Below are positions 57,298 to 64,000 of a stretch of 64,000 nucleotides of DNA, one piece after another (position 1 is the stretch's first letter; the number at the start of each line of letters is the position of its first letter). A program made the position numbers and the translations under genes. Location of the stretch: NCBI RefSeq assembly GCF_000355675.1, contig NC_020888.1, forward strand, positions 1,461,001 to 1,525,000. The letters are read 5' to 3'. The DNA comes from Thalassolituus oleivorans MIL-1. GTDB lineage: Bacteria; Pseudomonadota; Gammaproteobacteria; Pseudomonadales; Oceanobacteraceae. Under the pieces are notes generated by a model. The model saw only the letters and a program-made list of their open reading frames with translations. It did no database searches and had not been told where the DNA came from.

Positions 57298-57336
57298 TAA
57301 CAAGAGAATTATTGCGCATAAGGCGTTTTGTCGCGA

Positions 57337-58932
57337 TTAAATGTTCCCTAAAATCATGTCGGCGGCATTTTCAGCAATCATCATGGTCGGCGCATTGGTA
57401 TTACCCGCCACTAAGGTTGGCATAATGGATGCGTCAATCACGCGTAAGCCTTGTACGCCACGTACCTTCAGCTCAGGGTCAACAACAGAATTCTCATCTG
57501 CGCCCATTCGGCAGGTGCCGACCGGATGATAAATAGTTTCTGCCCGTTTACGAATATCCGCTTCTAGTTGCGCATCCGTTTGAACATCCAGTCCAGGCAA
57601 TAACTCACATTTGGTGTGAGCAGACATAGCAGGAGAGCGGAATATTTTACGGGCAATTTTGACAGCATCCATCATGGTTTTTAAATCATCGGGATGTTCA
57701 AGGTAGCATGGATCAATCAATGGATCGGCCAGTGGATCAGCGCTCTTTAAGCCAATGAAACCACGGCTTTTCGGTAATAAATCACAAATGTGCAGCGTAA
57801 AGCCGTATCCTGGGGTGATTTTTCGACCATGATCATTTAAGTAAACAGGCAAAAAATGAAATTGAACATTGGGGCGATCACGAGTCTCATCACTTTTTAC
57901 AAAGCCACCGGACTCTGCCACGTTAGAGGTAAGAAATCCTTTGCTTTTAAATATATAAGAAAACACGGCCCCAATAGACTTAGGGATTGCACCGAATGCA
58001 ACCCCAATCGGAAGGCTCGAATTCGCCGTATTCATCAATGTGATGTCAAGGTGGTCTTGTAAGTTTTTGCCCACTTCAGGAAGATTATGAATCACAGAAA
58101 TGCTGTGTTTTTTTAATTCATCCGCCGCCCCAATTCCCGAAAGCATGAGCAGCTGGGGTGAGTTAACGGCTCCACCAGACAATAATACCTCGCCACCTTG
58201 ATTGAGCATGACTTGCTCGCTGTTGTTACCTTGTTGATAAGCGACGCCGCTAGCGGTGGTGCTATCGAATATCACACGGGTCGCACGAGCATTGGTAATA
58301 ATGTCTAAGTTGGGTCTATCCAATGCGCCGGTTAAGAAGGCTTTAGCTGAACTCCAGCGGCGGCCTTTCTTTTGAGTTACCTGATAAAATCCAACGCCTT
58401 CTTGGCTTGCACCGTTAAAGTCATCATTCAGTGGCAAGCCGGTTTGCTGCCCAGCCTCAATGAATGCTTTGCTTAAAGGGTTGGTTGTCTGCAATTCACT
58501 AACGGACAACTCGCCTTGATTGCCATGATACTGTGAATCACCAAAACGTTCATTTTTTTCTAGGCGTTTAAATAACGTGAGCGCACGATCCCAGCTCCAA
58601 TTGTTACCGGCTGATTTTTGCCATTCATCGAAGTCTTTTTCATGTCCACGAATATATACCATGGCATTAATGGAGCTAGACCCCCCAAGTGTTTTACCCC
58701 TTGGCCAAAATAACTCGCGGTTATTCAGTTTGTTCTGCTTTTCAGTATTAAAAGCCCAGTTGAGCGTTTTATTGTTCGCTAATAATGCGATACCAATAGG
58801 CATATGAATGAAAGGGTTTTTGTCGGCAGGGCCTGCCTCTAGTAAACATACACGCTTTGAGCTATCGGCTGATAAACGATTGGCAAGTACGCATCCTGCG
58901 GATCCAGCACCGACAATAATATAATCATACAT
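57337..58932 (-). CDS. alkJ: AlkJ-type alcohol dehydrogenase (GMC oxidoreductase)
   Basis: 531-residue FAD-dependent GMC family alcohol dehydrogenase. N-terminal FAD loop [23 protein letters not shown] signature [20 protein letters not shown]-terminal catalytic His/Asn region HPVGTCRMG and [13 protein letters not shown]. AlkJ passes electrons from long-chain alcohols to the respiratory chain, turning 1-alkanols into aldehydes. ATG 58932 is preferred because AGGA is nine bases upstream; ATG 58938 is only three from it. Last gene of the alk operon, 20 bp downstream of alkH. Confidence 0.9.
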   Translation of the reverse strand: MYDYIIVGAGSAGCVLANRLSADSSKRVCLLEAGPADKNPFIHMPIGIALLANNKTLNWAFNTEKQNKLNNRELFWPRGKTLGGSSSINAMVYIRGHEKDFDEWQKSAGNNWSWDRALTLFKRLEKNERFGDSQYHGNQGELSVSELQTTNPLSKAFIEAGQQTGLPLNDDFNGASQEGVGFYQVTQKKGRRWSSAKAFLTGALDRPNLDIITNARATRVIFDSTTASGVAYQQGNNSEQVMLNQGGEVLLSGGAVNSPQLLMLSGIGAADELKKHSISVIHNLPEVGKNLQDHLDITLMNTANSSLPIGVAFGAIPKSIGAVFSYIFKSKGFLTSNVAESGGFVKSDETRDRPNVQFHFLPVYLNDHGRKITPGYGFTLHICDLLPKSRGFIGLKSADPLADPLIDPCYLEHPDDLKTMMDAVKIARKIFRSPAMSAHTKCELLPGLDVQTDAQLEADIRKRAETIYHPVGTCRMGADENSVVDPELKVRGVQGLRVIDASIMPTLVAGNTNAPTMMIAENAADMILGNI

Positions 58933-58958
58933 GAACATAATTCCTATTTTAGTGGTTA

Positions 58959-60410
58959 TTAACCTAAGAACTTAACGACCATATTAACGAGTCGTTTGAC
59001 CGTGGGTGTGTATGGAGGAAAGAGCATGTGAGTGATGGATGTTTGATCCTGCAATATGCCCTTTTCATGAGAAAAAGCAAGAAAGCCATGATATCCATGA
59101 GCAACACCAATACCACTGTTATTAACCCCACCAAAGGGCAAATTAGGGTGAAGAAAATGGACTACGGTTAAATTAACACCCACAGCACCAGAGCTAGTTG
59201 AGGTAATTATATGGTCAACAAAAGCACTATCGTCAGAGAATATATATAAGGCTAATGGTTTTGGGTTGGCATTAATACGGGTAATTACTGACTGAATATC
59301 ATCGAACTCAATAATCGGTAAGATAGGCCCAAATAATTCTTCCTGATTGATTTTCATATCATCGGAAACATGCGTCAAAACAGTCGGAGCAAGATAATTA
59401 TCGCTGGCATCCATATCACCGCCTTGAATAAATTTGGCACCTTTATCACGAGCATCATTGAGGAGTGATTCTAAACGCCCAAAATGCCGATCATTCACGA
59501 TTCGGCAGTAATCGGGTGACTGCTTTTGTGCATCCTTGGAGTGACCATATACACGTTGCACTTCTTTTTTTACAGCCTGAGTAAATTTTTCGGCTATGTC
59601 GCGATGAACAAAGACATGATCAGGCGCAATACAGGTTTGACCGTTGTTCGCAAATTTCCCCCACACAATATTGCGTGCGGCTTTATTAATGTTGGCGGTT
59701 GGACCGACGATGGTCGGTGATTTTCCACCTAATTCTAGGGTGACAGAGGCTAATGATTTAGCGGCTTCGCCCATGACGATTTTTCCGACCTGAGGGCTGC
59801 CGGTAAAAAATATGTGATCAAAAGGCAGTTTTAACAGGGCTTGTGAAGCGACTGCATCGCCCTCAATGACGGTAACCAAGTCAGGTGGAAAGGTGTTTTT
59901 AACAATGTCGGCAACTAGGGCGGATGTATGAGGCGTCATTTCAGAAGGTTTGATGATGGCCGAATTGCCAGCTGCCAATGCAGAAACTAATGGGCCAAAG
60001 CTTAAATTAAAGGGATAGTTCCACGGGGCTATAATTAAGCATGTGCCTTTTGCTTCAGGGCGTAACTTGGCTTTGGTGCCCAGTACTGATAATGAGGTTT
60101 TAACATTTTTGGTTTTCATCCAGTTTTTTAAATGCGCTAGCGTATGACGAATTTCTTGTAGAACTGGGAATATTTCGGTTAGCTGAACTTCGGTTTCAGG
60201 CTTTTTAAAGTCGGCATAAAGCGCTTGGTAGATATCCTTCTCTCGACTTTGTATGGCGTGTTTTAATTTTTCTAAGATGGCAACGCGTTGTGCATAGTTA
60301 AAATTTTGACGGCGCTCTTCAGTACGATCGTGTTGCTGTTTGAAGGCATCTGAAATAATCGGGTTTGTATCGTCAGACGGGAATACAGCCGTTTGAATGG
60401 TGGAGTTCAT
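58959..60410 (-). CDS. alkH: AlkH-type fatty aldehyde dehydrogenase
   Basis: 483 residues, NAD(P)-dependent aldehyde dehydrogenase of the AlkH/class 3-like group that converts alkanals to fatty acids. Catalytic Glu in [11 protein letters not shown] and Cys in [11 protein letters not shown] are present, as is the cofactor-fold motif [17 protein letters not shown] and the C-terminal [12 protein letters not shown]. The C-terminus ends with [12 protein letters not shown], a basic-hydrophobic tail that may touch the membrane. GGAAGG precedes ATG 60410. Confidence 0.92.
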   Translation of the reverse strand: MNSTIQTAVFPSDDTNPIISDAFKQQHDRTEERRQNFNYAQRVAILEKLKHAIQSREKDIYQALYADFKKPETEVQLTEIFPVLQEIRHTLAHLKNWMKTKNVKTSLSVLGTKAKLRPEAKGTCLIIAPWNYPFNLSFGPLVSALAAGNSAIIKPSEMTPHTSALVADIVKNTFPPDLVTVIEGDAVASQALLKLPFDHIFFTGSPQVGKIVMGEAAKSLASVTLELGGKSPTIVGPTANINKAARNIVWGKFANNGQTCIAPDHVFVHRDIAEKFTQAVKKEVQRVYGHSKDAQKQSPDYCRIVNDRHFGRLESLLNDARDKGAKFIQGGDMDASDNYLAPTVLTHVSDDMKINQEELFGPILPIIEFDDIQSVITRINANPKPLALYIFSDDSAFVDHIITSTSSGAVGVNLTVVHFLHPNLPFGGVNNSGIGVAHGYHGFLAFSHEKGILQDQTSITHMLFPPYTPTVKRLVNMVVKFLG

Positions 60411-60442
60411 ATGCCTTCCTTTTTAATAGGTTTATATTATTT

Positions 60443-60898
60443 TTATTTATCTTCTAAGACAGTGTAATCATCTTTGGTCGCACCGCAATCAGGGCAGCAC
60501 CAGTCTTCAGGGATATCTTCGAAGCGCATGCCAGGAGGAAAACCCTCAGCTTCATCGCCGAGAGCTTCATCATATATATGATCACACGTAATGCATACCC
60601 ACTTACGTAATGGGCCCTTGTCATCACTAACGGACTCGACTTTCCCCAGTGTGGCTTTCTTCACTGGGATTTTTTTTTTAGCAGCTGTGGGTTGAGCGGC
60701 GGGTTTAATCACAACTTTTTCAGCTACGGCACTGCCTTCAATTAATCTGAAGTCAGGTTTGTCGCGTACCGCGCAGTCAGGGCAAGACCAAGAGTCAGGT
60801 ACATCGGCCCATAAGGTAGAGGGGGGAAACCCTTCATGAGGTTCGCCGGTGGTTTCATTATAAATGTATTCACAATCTGGGCACTGATATTTTGCCAT
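60443..60898 (-). CDS. alkG: two-domain rubredoxin (AlkG-type)
   Basis: 151 residues with two rubredoxin domains joined by a basic, Ala/Lys/Pro-rich linker (about 57-97). Domain 1: CPDCEYIY ... CPDCAVRDKPDF; domain 2: CITCDHIY ... CPDCGATKDDY. Each has CxxC-CxxC iron ligands. It delivers electrons to AlkB; the C-terminal domain is the one expected to be active by analogy with AlkG. ATG 60898 is preferred over the frame at 60931. The rubredoxin reductase (AlkT) is not in the window. Confidence 0.93.
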   Translation of the reverse strand: MAKYQCPDCEYIYNETTGEPHEGFPPSTLWADVPDSWSCPDCAVRDKPDFRLIEGSAVAEKVVIKPAAQPTAAKKKIPVKKATLGKVESVSDDKGPLRKWVCITCDHIYDEALGDEAEGFPPGMRFEDIPEDWCCPDCGATKDDYTVLEDK

Positions 60899-60951
60899 GG
60901 GGATATTTTCCTTTTTTGTTATTTGAACCAACAGGTATTCATGTTGGCACT

Positions 60952-60982
60952 GGGCTGCACTTTCTTCAAGAGAGTGCAGCCC
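60952..60982 (-). promoter_or_regulatory. intercistronic hairpin between alkB and the rubredoxin gene
   Basis: Ten-base perfect arms GGGCTGCACT / AGTGCAGCCC, extendable inward by TCTT/AAGA. On the transcribed strand it is not followed by a T tract, so it is more likely an RNA-stability or processing element than a terminator. Confidence 0.6.
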
Positions 60983-61021
60983 GTTAACCTACAGTGTTTA
61001 GTAGACTAAGCTTTTTCTTAA

Positions 61022-62197
61022 TTAGGCGGCTTTTTTATGACCAAACTGTTGTTCGTATTGCTCACGGCAGCCTTCATGGATCTGGATTTTATCTAAATCA
61101 CCATCAGCCCATTCAACAACACGCTTATCCATGACTGAGCGGAACCAGCCAGGAAACAGGGCCATAAAGAACATACCTGGATAGCCGCTGGGCAGTGTTG
61201 GTAGACCTTTAAAATCGCGTAAAGACTGATAAGAGCGAGTTGGATGTGCATGATGATCCGAATGACGCTGCAAGTGGAACAACATCAAGTTAGACATGAT
61301 GTGGTTACTATTCCAAGAATGGTAAGGCGTTTGATGTTCGTAACGACCATCAGGTTTTTTCTGACGTAATAAACCATAATGTTCAATAAAGTTAGCACTG
61401 GTGAGCTGCCACCATGCAAATGCCGCTTGTAGTGGTAAAAATATCAACATCAATGGGCCATACAGAGCAAGCAATACAGCATACAGTGCCACGGTAATAA
61501 TCGCGGGTTGCAGTACTTCATTGTCTAGAGACCATGGGCTTTTTCCGCAGCGCTCTAGGCGTACCGCTTCTAAATCCCACCCGCGACGAAACGCGCCAGG
61601 CAGTTCACGCTTAGAGAAGGTATAGATGCTTTCACCCATGCGTGAGGTGGCTGGATCGGCAGGTGTGGCGACGTCGCGGTGATGCCCTTTGTTGTGTTCA
61701 ATGAAAAAGTGGCCATAACCTACGGAGGCCAATACAATTTTAGCCATCCAACGATCAAAACGGTCTTTTTTGTGTCCTAATTCGTGTCCAGTATTGAGCG
61801 CTAAGCCATTAAGAGCGCCAACCGAGAGGGTGAGCAGTAGGAATCCATACCAAGAAATATCATGAGTGCCAATCCACCAAGCGGATACCACTAGTGTGAT
61901 GTAATGCATGGGGACGGTTAGATAGACTAAAAATCGGTAGTAGCGGTCGTTTTCAAGACTAGGTACAGCCTCTTCTGGGGGGTTGCTGGTATCTTCACCA
62001 AACATGGTATCTAGGAGGGGGATCACTCCGTACCAAAACACCAACACGGCGGCATAAAAAAGTTCTATACCTGTTTGATAGACTAACCAGATACCGACCA
62101 TAGGAGCTAATGGCCAAAAAACCGCAAGTGGCCAAAGGTAACGTTTTTTATCAACATAAGGCGTCAGCGGTCCGAGCGCCTGGGTCGTTGTATTCAT
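61022..62197 (-). CDS. alkB: alkane 1-monooxygenase (membrane diiron hydroxylase)
   Basis: 391-residue integral-membrane AlkB that hydroxylates the terminal carbon of n-alkanes using O2 and rubredoxin electrons. Diagnostic histidine motifs: HELGHK (about 138-143), EHNKGHH (about 167-173), NFIEHYG (about 269-275) and LQRHSDHH (about 309-316). About six membrane segments precede and interleave them. ATG 62197 with AGGAGA upstream. First gene of the alkB-rubredoxin-alkH-alkJ operon; a candidate AlkS-dependent promoter lies about 80-130 bp upstream. Confidence 0.97.
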   Translation of the reverse strand: MNTTTQALGPLTPYVDKKRYLWPLAVFWPLAPMVGIWLVYQTGIELFYAAVLVFWYGVIPLLDTMFGEDTSNPPEEAVPSLENDRYYRFLVYLTVPMHYITLVVSAWWIGTHDISWYGFLLLTLSVGALNGLALNTGHELGHKKDRFDRWMAKIVLASVGYGHFFIEHNKGHHRDVATPADPATSRMGESIYTFSKRELPGAFRRGWDLEAVRLERCGKSPWSLDNEVLQPAIITVALYAVLLALYGPLMLIFLPLQAAFAWWQLTSANFIEHYGLLRQKKPDGRYEHQTPYHSWNSNHIMSNLMLFHLQRHSDHHAHPTRSYQSLRDFKGLPTLPSGYPGMFFMALFPGWFRSVMDKRVVEWADGDLDKIQIHEGCREQYEQQFGHKKAA

Positions 62198-62279
62198 ATA
62201 GGTGTCTCCTGTGTGGGACTTTTATTTTTATGGTGGTTTCTCCTGAACTCATAGTCATGCGAATATCGGAGGATTCCTT

Positions 62280-62309
62280 ACTATCCCCTTCAATCAGCGA
62301 TACCGACAA
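62280..62309 (-). promoter_or_regulatory. candidate alkB promoter
   Basis: On the minus strand: TTGTCG (62304-62309), 18-bp spacer, GATAGT (62280-62285). The 20-bp palindrome abuts the -35 from upstream, as expected for an activated promoter. Confidence 0.5.
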
Positions 62310-62327
62310 CTACACTTTAGAGTAGTT
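62308..62327. promoter_or_regulatory. 20-bp palindrome, candidate AlkS-binding site
   Basis: AACTAC-N-CT-NN-AG-N-GTAGTT: 16 of 20 positions symmetric, in the alkB-alkS intergenic region, its centre near -44 from the predicted alkB start of transcription. Confidence 0.55.
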
Positions 62328-62420
62328 TTTACTGGAAAAGCATGAAACGATAGGAACAACGGGGCGTGAACTATGGGTGAGCTCTTGATGGTCATTAATC
62401 AAAAATGGAGATGAAAGGGG

Positions 62421-64000
62421 TTGATTGAAGATGAATCAAGAAACCAGCAGCGCATCAAAAAAAAGCTGATGCAGGTGAATCGTCACTGCCTCGAGCGCGT
62501 GCGCTTAAGTATACCATATGATAAGGGGGAACGGGTTGTGCTGTGTCAGGCATTACCGGGCTACGGTAAAACAGTGCTGCTTGCTCAACATGGCTTGGCA
62601 CACATACAGCGTTATAATGCGACGGTTGTGTGGTTGAGTCTTGCCTCGACAGGGTCCTCAGAGGATGCTCTTGTGAAGGCTCTTTGGGAGCAAATATCAC
62701 CCACACCTGCATTAGAGATTTTGAATCAGCAGCCGCCACTTGATTTAGAAACATTAGGAAGTCACTTGTGGATGATAACAGAGCACAATGAAACACCGAT
62801 TTTGATATGTATTGACGATGCCGAAGATAGATTGATCCATTTTGAAAATTTTGAAGAATTTGTACTCAGTACACCTGAATGCGTGTACTTTTCAATAGCC
62901 AGTGCCCAGAAATTGCCTTTCACGCGCTTACGTTTAAGGCATGTGCTTATCGAATTGAATGGACAAGATTTGGCGTTAACAGAAGAAGAATTAATGTGCT
63001 GGGGAGCTCACCATCCGACATGTGCCGGTTTGGTGCGTGAACAATGGCATGACATTCAAGTCATGACCGATGGTTGGGCGGCATTGTGTGTGCTGGTATC
63101 AATGAACTACCGCCCTGCAGATACTATTTTAGAGTATTCAGAAATAACCCACTTTCTAAATAATTATGTATTTACATTATTAGATGACGAACAATATGAG
63201 TTTTTATTGCAGGTATCTGATTTTGTCAGCCTCACTGAGCGGTTATACGATCATGTGTATAAAACCACACAAGCATGGCGTTTGATTGAGGAATTAAGCC
63301 AGCAGTTACTATTTTTAAGTCGTGATAAAAAGCACCAGGATGGTTATTGTATTCAGTCAGCTATCGCTAAACATTTATCCAGACGATATCAAGATACAGC
63401 GCCCAAAGAACGTTCTCGATCTATCAAGCGGGCGGCGTATTGGTATTGGAAAAACAAACGATTTCAGCATGCGATCAGCATGGCTATTTTAACGAATGAT
63501 TACCAGTGGTCTCATCGTATTAATACGGATGTCATTGTTGATTTGGCCTTGCTTCAAGGAGAGACAGATTCACTTAAAAGTTGGTTGTTTGAGATACCTC
63601 AAAAAGAATTATTAGAAAACCCTGCTTTGGTAATTCTTTGCGCTTGGATGCTCTATTTTAGTCAAGAGCATGAGCGTGCCGAGTCTTTATTGCATCACTT
63701 GTCTGTTAACTCGAATCATATGCATAAAGGTTGGCCTCTTTTGGTGCGTGCAGTGGGGTATGCAAATCATGATAAGTTGTTTGTTAGCGAAACCATGTGT
63801 CAGGAATGGCTGCTTGAATTTGGTGAGAATAATGCCAGTGGTAAAGGGATCGCACTCACCTGTTTAGCGGTTAATTATGCGATTAGTGATCAGGTTGGAA
63901 AATTCAAGGCCATTTTGCCCGAGGCCAAGGCACACGTTCAGCCGTTGAGCCAAAGTTTCGCATATGGATGGATCCATATTGCTGAAATTTTGCATAACAT
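62421..64000 (+). CDS. alkS: AlkS-like LuxR/MalT family transcriptional activator, 3' end beyond window
   Basis: An uninterrupted frame of about 526 codons runs to the right edge. The N-terminal ATPase is of the MalT/LuxR (STAND) type: Walker A in CQALPGYGKTVLLAQ, Walker B-like ILICIDDAEDR, then the family's helical and TPR-like region (YWYWKNKRFQHAISMAILTND; LVILCAWMLYFSQEHERAESLL). The C-terminal LuxR DNA-binding domain would lie past the window. TTG 62421 with GGAG ten bases upstream is my preferred start; ATG 62469 is the next candidate. It is divergent from alkB, the usual place of AlkS, which activates alkB in response to alkanes. The ligand is inferred. Confidence 0.78.
   Translation, partial: MIEDESRNQQRIKKKLMQVNRHCLERVRLSIPYDKGERVVLCQALPGYGKTVLLAQHGLAHIQRYNATVVWLSLASTGSSEDALVKALWEQISPTPALEILNQQPPLDLETLGSHLWMITEHNETPILICIDDAEDRLIHFENFEEFVLSTPECVYFSIASAQKLPFTRLRLRHVLIELNGQDLALTEEELMCWGAHHPTCAGLVREQWHDIQVMTDGWAALCVLVSMNYRPADTILEYSEITHFLNNYVFTLLDDEQYEFLLQVSDFVSLTERLYDHVYKTTQAWRLIEELSQQLLFLSRDKKHQDGYCIQSAIAKHLSRRYQDTAPKERSRSIKRAAYWYWKNKRFQHAISMAILTNDYQWSHRINTDVIVDLALLQGETDSLKSWLFEIPQKELLENPALVILCAWMLYFSQEHERAESLLHHLSVNSNHMHKGWPLLVRAVGYANHDKLFVSETMCQEWLLEFGENNASGKGIALTCLAVNYAISDQVGKFKAILPEAKAHVQPLSQSFAYGWIHIAEILHN

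Overview
The window looks like chromosomal DNA of a marine, alkane-degrading gammaproteobacterium. The right end carries a canonical alk cluster: AlkB hydroxylase, two-domain rubredoxin, aldehyde dehydrogenase and AlkJ-type alcohol dehydrogenase, with a divergent AlkS-like regulator. The rest is ordinary gammaproteobacterial content (rsxABCDGE, purT, metE, trkH, apbC, fadH, trhO). Base composition is close to balanced by eye. Relatives of Thalassolituus, Oleibacter or Alcanivorax would fit; this is inference, since no rRNA or database comparison was available. I saw no tRNA, rRNA, CRISPR array, insertion sequence, integrase or phage gene.

Layout. 1-2 kb: end of a gamma-carbonic-anhydrase-like gene, a DUF1289 gene and purT. 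2.0-4.6 kb: an exported unknown, then a lone RebB (R-body) protein with a long extra C-terminus followed by a cytosolic beta-propeller. 4.65-6.4 kb: a MerR-type regulator and an SO_0444-type metal efflux permease, each behind its own 19-bp-spacer MerR promoter. 6.5-10.2 kb: DUF3833 lipoprotein, metE and an rRNA pseudouridine synthase. 10.4-13.6 kb: TetR regulator divergent from an alpha/beta hydrolase with strong palindromes between them, then an amidase. 13.7-18.7 kb: small accessory genes (lipoproteins, zinc-ribbon protein, YkgJ protein, membrane-anchored redoxin, TetR). 18.9-23.8 kb: an ECF sigma / anti-sigma / leucine-rich-repeat / outer-membrane-barrel operon with every junction overlapping, plus a thrombospondin-3/GLUG lipoprotein preceded by the same putative ECF promoter. 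23.9-35 kb: trhO, an unknown membrane protein, rsxABCDGE and a class II P-type ATPase. 35-41.7 kb: an oligopeptide-type ABC transporter operon with unusual membrane anchoring, and a small membrane protein. 41.7-49.8 kb: trkH, apbC, fadH, a 7TM sensor kinase and its small membrane partner. 50-57.2 kb: an MksF-MksE-MksB (Wadjet JetABC-like) condensin operon without the MksG/JetD nuclease, running into a truncated haemoglobin and an rsuA-type gene. 57.3-64 kb: the alk cluster; the regulator runs off the right edge.

How the genes work together. The alk genes form a pathway from n-alkane to fatty acid (AlkB + rubredoxin, AlkJ, AlkH), with a palindromic candidate AlkS site next to the alkB -35. FadH could then serve beta-oxidation of unsaturated products. 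The ECF operon and the separate lipoprotein probably form an envelope-stress or surface-sensing regulon. The MerR/permease pair is a metal-efflux module. The least familiar units are the RebB/propeller pair and the ECF-LRR-barrel regulon.
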